From Acanthamoeba lenticulata (taxonomy: Eukaryota > Discosea > Longamoebia > Acanthamoebidae), in assembly GCA_002179805.1 (NCBI GenBank), contig NAVB01000005.1, forward strand, positions 30,392 to 94,391: a stretch of 64,000 nt of DNA, in the 5' to 3' direction. The position numbers and the translations under genes were made by a program. The notes beneath the pieces were generated by a model, which worked only from the letters and a program-made list of their open reading frames with translations, was not told the origin of the DNA and did no database searches. This document shows positions 45,887 through 55,529 of this stretch, piece by piece (the stretch's first letter is position 1; each line of letters starts with the position of its first letter).

Positions 45887-47133
45887 TTATGGTGGTGATA
45901 ACGAAAGGAGAAGCTCTTCGTCATCTTGTTCATCGTGCGCAAGCTCCGGCCCCAGGAGGGAGAGGTCAAGCGTGGTGGCGGGGTGGTGAAAGATCACCAT
46001 ATAGTGGTTGCTGCCGATGTAGTCGCCCTCGCTCTCCGCGAGTGCCTCCTCGCTGAGCATGCAGGGCACGTCGAGAACACGCGCAGCTAGACCAAGCCTT
46101 GCTCGCACTCGCTTGACCAAATGGTCAAGAGCCCCATATTGGCGCTCCTGCATGGCGATAATGACAAGCGCGTCCTCGTTGGTGATCGTTTCGTCGTTGT
46201 CACTACGCTTCTGATCGCCTTCTTCATCGATCAGGAAGTAGTGAATGGTGTCTACAAGCGCTTCGTAGTCCGTGCGGTGATAGATGATGTCAGCGCCAAG
46301 CACCACGTCGAATCGACGGCCGTCATGCATGGCTTTACCAGGGAACATGTGAGCCGATGTGCAGCAGCTTATTGGGGGGGGGGAGGAAGCGATCCTGCCA
46401 TACCCTTGAGCTGTCGCATAGAGGGCCGGTCGCCCCACACGAGCTGGGCCGTATGCGGCCGGCCTTCGCGCTCCTCTACAGGTGAGTGGGAGAGAGCGGT
46501 GAGGAAGCCAGTACACATCGTGGCATGGTTACAGGCATACCTCTCCAGTTGAGGTTCACGTTGTGTTCGAGCAGCTGAAGCGCCGCTGCATCTCCATCGG
46601 TCATCACCACGAGCGCGGGCGCTACCATCATGGGCCGACGAAAGCGGAAGTGAGAAGGTGCTTGAGAGGAGAGAAAGGGTCCCAGTGCGCCTACCTGCTG
46701 ATGACGTCAATCGTCGCGTGGCCACGCAGAGCTTGGCGCACGCCAGACCGGCCAGCCCCAACCCACACCCAAGCTCCAGCACCCGCAGCTGCCGCTGGTC
46801 GTTGTCGCTCGTCGCCGGGCGCAGGAGTGGCGTTGTGGGGGCGAACAGAGCAGCACGGGAGACCATCCAACTGGCCATGAGTTGTGACGTACGCCAGACC
46901 ACATGGGATGTCACACAAAAGAGCTCTGCCGACGCGTCTTCGCTCGCCGCCGTGGCCTCCGCAGTCTTCTTTTTGCCCGAGTCCCGGTGGAGGAAGGTGG
47001 CCGTGTTAAAGGTAGCTTGACTGACGCCGACTACGTCGACTTGCAATGAGCAGTCGCCTTGCACGTGGCTGGGCTGGCACATAAAAGGAGGCAGTCGGAA
47101 GCTAAATCGCTGTGCTTCCCGATCCTGACTCAT
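45887..47133 (-). CDS. Methyltransferase, family 16 (METTL/EEF2KMT-like)
   Basis: Starts MSQDREAQRFSFRLPPFMCQ. The first exon holds SHVVWRTSQLMASWMVSRAA and the SAM motif I LRVLELGCGLGLAGLACAKL (near 46740-46800). Later exons carry APALVVMTDGDAAALQLLEH, NVNLNWRG, LVWGDRPSMRQL, and the motif IV block FDVVLGADIIYHRTDYEALV, then ALVIIAMQERQYGALDHLVK. The W-x-S/x-LA and ADIIY blocks are those of the Methyltransf_16 family (protein Lys methyltransferases). It ends HPATTLDLSLLGPELAHDEQ with an acidic tail. A run of ten G lies in an intron at 46374-46383 (plus strand). The substrate is not predictable. It is a second family-16 enzyme in this window and not a close copy of the first. Confidence 0.75.
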
Positions 47134-47529
47134 CTCCTCTTCGCTCTATCGCAAAATAGCAAAAGAAATGTTGAGGAAAATGGTGGAACCAACAAACACC
47201 ACACCAAGCTTGTGGCACCGGCCGTAGCTTGCATGTTGCGTTGGCCGGCTCTCTCCACTGACGGTGGGGGCTTGATCGCTCAAAATGGAGCAACAGCATA
47301 CGCACACTTGTGTGGTTGGTGTGCAGTTACAGCAATTGCACGCAACAACAACCGCGAATGGACTATGCACACGGAGGGCGACATGATACGCACCAACCCG
47401 AATAGCACCAGTTGGCTGGCGGCGATTATCAGACAACGAATGAGGAGTTGAGTCTCTCGTGTTCGACCCGTTCGTTAAGTACCGCCAACACAAACACTTC
47501 GGCAGTTCCAACCCAACACAGCGCACAAA
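47134..47529. promoter_or_regulatory. Divergent intergenic region, methyltransferase and glycosidase genes
   Basis: About 396 bases separate two start codons on opposite strands. It contains ORFs on both strands without coding character and several CAACA-type stretches. No element is recognised with confidence. Confidence 0.4.
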
Positions 47530-50416
47530 ATGCACCAGACAGGCCTTGCACTACTGGCCTTGCTTGGTGCACTCTGCTTTATCTCTTCTGGTACATGTAT
47601 TGCTTCTCATGTTCTCTCACTCTTCGAGTTCTCATACGTGAAAAAAACAACACCACAGGAGAGGCCTCTGTCGATTTCGGGTACGCCAACAAGTGCTTCT
47701 TTACTACCGCTCAAGAGAACGGCACTTGGTGGTTCATCGACCCGAACGGCAAGCCCTTCATCTCGCTCGGTGTCAGCGCCGTCACCTACGCCGGTTATAC
47801 ATCGAACAACGGTTCACTTCCCCTGGCCACACTCGGATTGGTTTATTGTGTGGGATGTGCGGAGTTTTGAAGTCGTAATGAGCATGGCCAACATCACCAA
47901 CCCACACTAATGAATGACTACGATTCACACACTGCTTTACTTACAGGACAAGGGACTACTATGACGCTGTCCGAGCCAAGTTTGGCAACCAGTCCAATTG
48001 GGCCGACTCTGCCGTGGAGCGCCTGGTCTCGTGGAACTTCAACACGATCGGAGCCTTTTCCGACTCGGTAGTGGTGACCAAGGGCATGCCCTACGTCGTC
48101 AATCTGGGCCTGGGGAAGGGGTTCAACAACAAGTGGGTCGGTGGCAAGTTCCCAGATCCATTCGACCCGCAGTGGGAGGCCGACATCCGCGTCACGGCCA
48201 AGGCCAACTGCTTCCCTCGGCGTAGTGACCCGCTCCTTCTGGGTTACTTCATCGACAACGAGCTCTGGTGGGGTCCGATGGGCGGCGTGAAGGACCGCTA
48301 CGACGGCACCTTCCTCGACCAGATGCTGGTCAACCTCAACGACTCCGCCCCCGGCTATCAGCGGGCGTTGGCCTTTGTCAAGGCCAAGTACGGGACCATC
48401 GACGACCTCAACGCGGCTTGGTACCATTCCCTGTGTCACAACACTGCTCGTGTTTTTTCTGGACTCTCACCTTCACCTCAAACAAGGGAGTCAGACTATA
48501 CAAGCTTTGAGACCATCAACTACATCACCAACACCTCCACCACCATCCACACCAACGATTCAAGCACGTTTGCCTACATCGTCGCTGCGCAGTTCTTTAA
48601 CGTGTCGACCAGAGGTACAACAACCTCAGGTCACCCGCCACACTCGACTTTTTAAAAGCAAATAATAGCAATTAACTTTGCTTTGGGGATAGTGATCCGG
48701 GAGTACGACCCGTACCACCTGATCTTGGGCGTTCGCTACGCGGGCAACTCGCCCGTACGGCAGGTGCTTCAGGCCAACGGCGAGTTCTGTGACGTCGTGT
48801 CCTTCAATCTCTACCCGCTGAGCACGCAGCCTGCCGGACCGCCTCCTTCGCGCGTGACCGCCTGGCACACCCAAGCCAACAATAAGCCCATCCTCGTCTC
48901 TGAGTTCTCGTACCGTGGCAAGGTTCGTTCTCGAAGAGTGAAACAGGCACCATGTACATGTGGAGAGTCTAACATGAGTCTGTGTCACCTCTGCCTATAC
49001 AGGATGTCGGGCTGCCCAACACTCGTGGCGCAGGCCGCATCGTTGACACGCAGGCCCAGCGCGGTGAAGGTTACACGAACTACACCACCAGCCTGATCAC
49101 ATCCCCCGGCGTGATCGGGTTCCACTGGTACGAGTGGGCCGATGAGCCGGCGTCCGGCCGCGTGGGGGACAACGAAGACAGCAACTACGGCCTGGTCAAC
49201 CTCACCGGTGCGCACGATCCCAGGGCAGGCCTGTTGTTAAACACGTGGCTTGGGCTCACGCTTGGTTTGGGCTGCGGAAATGGACAGACCACGAGTACTG
49301 GGCGTTGATCGATCAGATGAAGAGCACCAATCCACTGCTCTACGACCTGCATGGCCCGACGCCCAGCACCGCGTCCACCGGCCAATGCTTTGGTGCGTTT
49401 TCAGACTCGGCCTATGCTCCACATAACACGCGCCAGTCTCGTCTGACTTCTTCTTGTCCTCGATCAGCCGCGCTCGCATGCCTCAACGACTGCTCGGGTC
49501 ACGGCTGCTGCAACAACCAAACGGGGCTGTGTTCGTGTGACAATTGCTTTAGTGGCGATGACTGCTCTACCGATTCCTGTATGCCACACCTTGCCCTGTG
49601 CGTGTGTGATCACCTGCATTGGCGAATGATCACTGATGGATGCTTCATGAAGCTCAACTGGAGATCAAGTCGTTCAGCACACTCGTGGGCAGCTCTGCGT
49701 GGACGTACCTGACCGGCAGCTCGTCGCCTCAGCTCTACATGGCCAACATGACCACGGCCAGCTCGACCTCGGGCAAGCTGCAGCTGGCCATTGCGCCCTG
49801 CCCGGGCTCCTGCTCCGGCATGGCCTACGCCTCGGGCGGCTTGCGGAGCGCCTCCAAGTTCAGCTACGGCTACTACTCGGCGCTCATCCAGGCGCCATCC
49901 AACGACGGCTTCAAGGCACAGTTCGACCTGACCAATAGCGCTGCCAAGTGGGACGCCTACACCATGCGCATGAACCGGACAACGGTCGACCTGGACTACA
50001 GCTCGTTGGGCACGAAGAAGCTGCTGGGCAGCTACGAGCTGCCGTTTGCTGACGCGTCATCTGGCTTCCACAACTACTCGATCCACTACCTGCAGGACTC
50101 CTTCTCCTTCGTAGTTGACGGCGAGCTGCTTGTATCGTTCAACGCCTCGACGGCCCCACTGGGTCTGCTCAACAGCACTCTGGCCGTCTCCTTCTCCATT
50201 ACGGGCTCAGCTTCGTCCTCCCGCGTGGAAAGCGACATTATGCTTGTTTCCTCCGTCTCGTTTGCGCAAGCGTACAACACCAAAGCCACTTGCGGTGACA
50301 ACGGCGGTGGTGGCGGTGGCGGAGATGATGGTGACAATTCTGCTGCTGCTGGATTGGTACCCTTGGCCTTCCCCGCGCTGGTTCGCTTCCTGCTCGAGTG
50401 GCCATTCTCTATGTAA
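47530..50416 (+). CDS. Secreted agarase-like glycosidase with EGF-like and GH16/LamG-like domains, probable GPI anchor
   Basis: Starts MHQTGLALLALLGALCFISS, a signal peptide. The first domain is a TIM-barrel hydrolase of beta-agarase type: WWFIDPNGKPFISLGVSAVT, YYDAVRAKFGNQSNWADSAV, WNFNTIGAFSD, LLLGYFIDNELWWGPMGGVK (candidate acid/base Asn-Glu), CDVVSFNLYPL and KPILVSEFSYRGKD (candidate nucleophile Glu), ending GVIGFHWYEWADEP. An EGF-like module follows (CLNDCSGHGCCNNQTGLC, SCDNCFSGDDCSTDS, near 49480-49580). Then a jelly-roll domain (SASKFSYGYYSALIQAPSND, GFHNYSIHYLQDSFSFVVDG) resembles GH16/laminarinase but lacks the E-x-D-x-x-E catalytic motif. After a poly-Gly/Asp linker the C-terminus NSAAAGLVPLAFPALVRFLL looks like a GPI signal. 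It may act on cyst-wall or prey polysaccharide. About eight exons. Confidence 0.75.
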
Positions 50417-50523
50417 TACAAAGTAAGCCTTTGTTTCTTTTCGATGAAAATGGTGCTCCTCCACGTGCACACTTTCTTTTGGAACAAAAAAGCGTTTCAC
50501 TTTCCTTTACACTCTGGTTGAAG

Positions 50524-53493
50524 ATGGATCATCCTGTGGCTGTTGTATCTGCTCAATTTCTGTTTACTCTCCCTGTCAAGGCGAGCCAGGTGGTTGACTA
50601 CTTCAAAGACTTGGGATGTCATCCTTTTAACCTCACGCAGAATGGTGTGGTATTGTCTGAGAATTGTGAGTTGACCGCAACTGATTACCAGCTTCTCAAT
50701 GGTTCGCCTATCCACCCACCGTTACTCATTTCTCCCTTATTGATGACTGAGATAATGCACAGTGTCCGTTGCCCTTCCTGTAGATCTGGCAAGCAGCAAA
50801 AAGAAGCAGAGGAAGACAGACGGGAAAAGGGTATGAGTATTCGCGTTCCACTAATGGAATCACTGCCCCTAACTAGAAAAAGGGAGAACAGCTCACCCAA
50901 GAGGAGCTGGACAAGCTCAACATTCAAGTCGGCCACCTCGCCGACCAATGTGAGTACAACCTGCGGTGGTCCGTCCGGGACTCAAAGCTCCACTGGCTGC
51001 AGGTCGTGTTTAGCCATCGCCACTTCGTCCTGCCGAAACGATATCAGGAACTTTGTGAACCCTTTTTCTCCTGCCCTTCCCTCGTATGGCCACCTTCTGC
51101 TGCCTGCACGTGAGGCTCCTCACACCGATTTGTTATGTTTTTGCAGGATGACTTTAGTGTCAAGTTTAGCGATGAGCTTTACATGCTTGATGAGTTGGAG
51201 GGCCGATTTCCCATTGATCCCAAGAGTGACCAGTACTTCTGCGAGTATACACAGAAGTTGTTCTCGCTCCTGGCAGAGCAGAACATCAGATATCTTAAAG
51301 ATGCAGAAGAAGGCACCTGGGAGATGGAGCTCTATCAACCCATATATTCATGCTTCTTTAATGACTGTGAAGGTCTATCACGATCATGGTACTTTATCTT
51401 GATTGTAAAAGCTGGAACATATAATGAACTGACTTGATCTCAGGCGGGGATCAGTTTTGGGTGAAAACAAATCAATCATTCCTGATGGTCTTGTTGGCTA
51501 CACTGCCAACACTGTCTGGGCTCTCCGTCCCACCCCACTTCTCCAACTGACCAGGAGAGTCCATTTGGGGTTGGTTGTGGCAGAGCACAAGAAGACAAGT
51601 GCCCACCTTTCGGACATGTACATCCATATCTGCCATCACCCTTATACTGAGTAGTCTTTTGTGTGTGCAGCAATGTCCTGTGTTATGAGATGCATTTGAT
51701 CTGCCAAAAACAGCGAGCTTGTGGCATTGAACATCCATTGGCCTTTGGCATTCACTGGGTAGGAAGTCGATTCTGCTTGTTCTTCATGGACTATCACCAA
51801 GACACCTTCAAGGCACAGCAGATTCTTCATCTCTATGCTGAGCTGCGTACACTCCACCTCCAAATTATGGTAGTGTTGATGTCTGATAGTTTGGCTTGGG
51901 AATAATGGCAGCTGATCATCTGGTGCTTATCTTTCGGGCAATGTGGTACATTCGGCTGCATGGCCTTGAGAATGTTGCGTTGATGAAGTCGCGAGTGGGG
52001 CCTGATATCAAGAAAATGATGAATGTGTATCCTGTTAGCCAAGAACTTAAGATGGATGGCATAAAAGAGAAGACAGTGCGCAAACGCAAAAGGAATGATC
52101 AGTACCAGGAAAGTGAGCCGCAAGGTGCCTCTGATGGTCAAGGCCAGGAGACAGACAAGATCAAAGGCTCGGACAAGAGTGAAGGAGACTCAGACAGAGC
52201 GAGTGGCCATGCTGACAACAAATCAGCACTTATTCCTAGGCCTGCAGCAGTGGTGAGATCCCTCAGCACATGTCACCTCTACCAAGAGCTTCCCAGTGGT
52301 TTACTGGTGCAGGTTCGTATTGTTGAACCTAGATTCGTTGCTTCTCCCACCGCCCTCATGGGTATCTGTTGGGGGGACATAACAACAGAGCAAGGACACA
52401 ACTTTGAAGAAAGCAAGAGATGTTGCCACAGGCCAACTAGTGGTGCTCAAGTCGTGGAACAGTTGCGAATCCTTGTATGAGGCCGAGTGCGAGGCGCTGG
52501 AGCGGCTGCAGGGATGTAGCGGTGTAGTGCAGTTGGTGGACAAGTGCTCCGACATGAACCACTGGCCGGTGCTGGTCCTGGAGCAGGTCGACGGGGAAGC
52601 GGTAGGGATCGGCACAGCACCGATCGATTGCAAAGCCGGAATCTGTGACTACTTCCGCCAACTCATTCAGGTGAGAACGGTAGGCAGGCATGCAGTAGCG
52701 AGCTCGTTCTTATCTCCTCCTGCTGCTTTATGTGACAACCATCGGGGGGGGGGACAGGCTGTACAATGCTGTCATGAGCGAGACGTGGTGCACCACGACC
52801 TCAAGCCATCCAATGTGCTGCTCACACTAGATAAGGTGCGTTCAGAACTGAGCCAATCACCAGCAACTTGCTGACATGTTGACGGATGTTAATGCATGGA
52901 TGTGTAGCGCGTGGTGCTGATCGACTTTGACCGCGCGAGGAGGATGGGGAGCCGAGCAGACGTGAGATGCACACCAGGATTCCACCCCCCAGATAAGGTT
53001 GTCCTGGCGAGCTTCGCAACAGACATCTGGTGCATAGGCATCATGTTGCTTCAAGCGGTACAGTGTCCTGTCTCCTCTGCAATAAGGATTCTCACCCATG
53101 TCTTGGCTCAATCGCCCGTGCGCCACAGTTGCTGTGGCTCTATCCGCAAACGGACGAAGCGGCGTGGGAGCTCGTGAAACAGCTGCAGGAGGCGCCGCCC
53201 GGAAAGAAGCTGGAGCACATCAGCGACTGGGTGTATTCCTCTGAAAGGTTCCTCCCACGCGTGGCCACCCTTTCCCTGCCGTCTTCATAACTTTTTGGTG
53301 CATGTCCAGTGACGAGACTGTCGAGTCGATCATCGTCTGGTCAGGCAGAGACCCTGGTGGAAATTGGGCACCTGCACCTTGGTGCAGTGAAGAGGGGCTC
53401 CAGCTGGCAAGCCTGCTTCTTGACTTCGATCCAGAGAGGCGGCTTCCGCTCAAAGAGGCTTTAGAGCACGTTTTCTTCCGGCAGTGCTCTTAA
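50524..53493 (+). CDS. PD-(D/E)XK nuclease-like domain fused to divergent protein kinase (Crinkler-like)
   Basis: Starts MDHPVAVVSAQFLFTLPVKA. The central region has a restriction-endonuclease-like motif set: IIPDGLVGYTA (PD) and LGLVVAEHKKTS (E-x-K) near 51475-51600, then helices with LCYEMHLICQKQRACGIEHP and FCLFFMDYHQD. A basic/acidic linker (KKMMNVYP to RKRKRNDQ) leads to a kinase domain: VATGQLVVLKSWNSCESLYE (beta-3 Lys), WPVLVLEQVDG, ERDVVHHDLKPSNVLLTLDK, VVLIDFDRARRM (DFD instead of DFG), ATDIWCIGIMLLQ and LLLDFDPERRLPLKEALEHV. Nuclease plus kinase with an LIDFD loop resembles Crinkler (CRN)-type proteins; this is inference. GC content and third-position use are visibly lower than in neighbouring genes. 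About ten exons; an intron at 51848-51911 keeps the frame. Stop at 53491-53493. Confidence 0.7.
52744..52753 (+). repeat. G10 homopolymer next to a 3' splice site
   Basis: Ten G residues directly precede ACAG and the next exon (starting 52758) of the nuclease-kinase gene, where a pyrimidine tract would be expected. Confidence 0.8.
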
Positions 53494-53604
53494 AGAGCCT
53501 CTCGGTTGCACCAGTTGTTTCACAAGCAATCACATGTTATGATCACTGCTTCGGCCTTGCTAGAAACACCCGTGTATTATCTACAAAGGAAAGATGAGCA
53601 TTGG

Positions 53605-54165
53605 TTAGCCCGGTTGACGCTTGAGTGTGTCAGCCAGCCAGGCCATGCCTTGTTCGATGCCCATTCCGGTTGTAGCTGACGATGCTTCGCAGTGGACTCG
53701 TCGCCTGCTGTTGACCATCTCCGTCAGACCCAGTTGATGCATGACATCTGAGACCGAGAGAGCATGCTCGTAATCTTGTTTGTTGGCGTACACGAGCAGC
53801 GCCGCTCTGGCAAGCTCGTCCGCTTTGAGAAGCGCAGCCAGCTCTTCCTTGGCCTCAGGCATACGCTCATGATCGGCGCTGTCGACGACGAAGATAATAG
53901 CGTGCGATCCATGGAAGTAGTGGTGCCAGAGCTTCCGAATGTGGTCTTGTCCCCCGACGTCCCACATGGTGAAAGTCACGTTGTTGCGGGAAACGGTCTC
54001 AGCGTTGAAGCCGATCGTGGGGATGGTTGTCACTTGATTACCTATGTTGAGTCTGTAAAGGAGGGTGGTCTTGCCAGCGCCATCGAGTCCCAGGAGCAAG
54101 ATCTTCGCCTCCAGGTCGCTCCAAAAGAATCTTCGCAGCTTCGGCAGCCATTGCACGTTGCCCAT
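53605..54165 (-). CDS. Arf-like small GTPase (Arl), intronless
   Basis: An uninterrupted ORF of 186 residues starting [20 protein letters not shown]; Gly2 fits myristoylation and the amphipathic helix is Arf-like. Motifs: [20 protein letters not shown] (G1), [11 protein letters not shown] (G2), [20 protein letters not shown] (G3), VYANKQD (G4) and EASSATTG (G5, where Arf has CATxG). All catalytic residues including the Gln of GGQ are present. It lacks introns although most neighbours have many, so retroposition or a late arrival is possible. The subgroup (Arf, Arl1 or other) is not clear. Confidence 0.88.
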   Translation of the reverse strand: MGNVQWLPKLRRFFWSDLEAKILLLGLDGAGKTTLLYRLNIGNQVTTIPTIGFNAETVSRNNVTFTMWDVGGQDHIRKLWHHYFHGSHAIIFVVDSADHERMPEAKEELAALLKADELARAALLVYANKQDYEHALSVSDVMHQLGLTEMVNSRRRVHCEASSATTGMGIEQGMAWLADTLKRQPG

Positions 54166-54668
54166 GCTGGTGGTGATGCTGATTCAGAAAGTGATGAAGA
54201 CTTTGCCAGCTTGACCTCTCTGGCCAGCTGGCCGACGTCGAGGTACCAACGTCGGCACTGCTGACGTTGGAGCTCTACCTTTTTCCGCGAAGGCCGAAAA
54301 AGTGACACAAGGACAAGTGCGTACCTGATCTCTTTGCGGCCGAGTAGCTCCCGCCTCCCTTTGTACAATCACAAACTCTTTGCGACCATGGCTAAGAAAG
54401 AGTCCGACTCTGCAAACAGAAGGGTCTTTCTTTGGGTTGGAAACGCGAGTGCGTTGTGTTTTACACAGATCCGTTGGTATACCAACGGATTATCCATTCC
54501 AGGAAGGTGGGCCGTCATTGCGTAGCCCAAGGGGAGCAGTGGCGAGGCACCAGACTGCGCCTCCAGGAGGCTGGACGTCGAGGTTGTCGACGTTGTCGCT
54601 GTCAACAGCAGGTGGGAAGTTGAAGCGGATGCTGGTTGCCGTATGGTCGCACATGCTGGGTCGCGAGT
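54166..54668. other. Intergenic region with a 22-bp perfect palindrome
   Basis: About 500 bases upstream of the Arl gene and downstream of the hypothetical gene. A minus-strand ORF at 54369-54605 has Ser/Thr-rich sequence without known similarity. The perfect palindrome ATCCGTTGGTA/TACCAACGGAT lies at 54469-54490. Confidence 0.5.
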
Positions 54669-55175
54669 CTACGTCATCATCGAACAAGGCTGAGGGACGT
54701 AGTCCCATCCACGGTACCCGTTCAGGCTGGCCTCTTCCTCATGGGTCATGCTGAGACCCTCCCGCTCGTCCTCTTCTACTGGGCTTGACTCCGTAGGCCC
54801 GTCGTCTGTGGAATGTGCAGAAATGGGGTAAGCCCTTAGACTTGAGACAGGAGGACAAGAAGGAAATGACTCGTTACCTGAGGCTGGAGGAAGCAGTTCG
54901 CCTTGATAAGGCAACATGCCTGCCCCTCGGTCTGTTGAGGCAGAGAACGTAGCGGTGCTTAGCAAGAAGGCAGCGAGACTCCTGGCTTCCTCAGCCAGTG
55001 GAAGGACAAGCTCGCCTAGCTTGAAAATGACCTCTACGCTTCCGCGCCGTCTCTGTCGGCGGGCGACAGTAGGCCCTCCTGTGCTCTGGGAGGGGTGCGG
55101 CAGGTTCTGCGGCTGAAGTTGCGCTACTCGCCTACGAGCGGCCTTTTGGCTGACCTCTTGCTGTCTTGTGTACAT
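54669..55175 (-). CDS. Hypothetical protein, acidic C-terminus
   Basis: The ATG at 55175 gives MYTRQQEVSQKAARRRVAQL, then VIFKLGELVLPLAEEARSLA and AAFLLSTATFSASTD. A possible intron between about 54819 and 54882 (donor GTAACGAG) joins in frame to DDGPTESSPVEEDEREGLSM and the end NGYRGWDYVPQPCSMMT. The intron would be a multiple of three, so reading through is also possible. The N-terminus is basic and the C-terminus acidic. I recognise no family. A different downstream frame (54490-54708) is also open, so the 3' end is uncertain. Confidence 0.4.
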   Translation of the reverse strand: MYTRQQEVSQKAARRRVAQLQPQNLPHPSQSTGGPTVARRQRRRGSVEVIFKLGELVLPLAEEARSLAAFLLSTATFSASTDRGAGMLPYQGELLPPASGNESFPSCPPVSSLRAYPISAHSTDDGPTESSPVEEDEREGLSMTHEEEASLNGYRGWDYVPQPCSMMT

Positions 55176-55529
55176 CTTGCGCCTGTTGTACGTGTTGTGG
55201 AGGGGCTAAGCGTCTCGCAAGACTTTGCTTCCCACCACGGCAGACCCCACAAGAGCCATCACCACGCCTGTTTCCGAGCAGATTCAAGCGGATAGCGTCC
55301 GTGCAAGCGCGTGACAATTCACGGACTGCACCGGAGCCACGACACACGCCAAACGTTTCTTCTTTTCTTCTTTGTTGTTGGTTTGGGCGAGAGGCCAACC
55401 AGATGTTGCGCGAGTTCAACGAAGGCCGGAAGCGCTTTTTATGTTGTCACCCACAGCCAGCTTCCCCAACAACCACCACCAACCGAAACGCACGCGACTG
55501 CCGACACAAGTGCCCGCATTTGACGTCGC

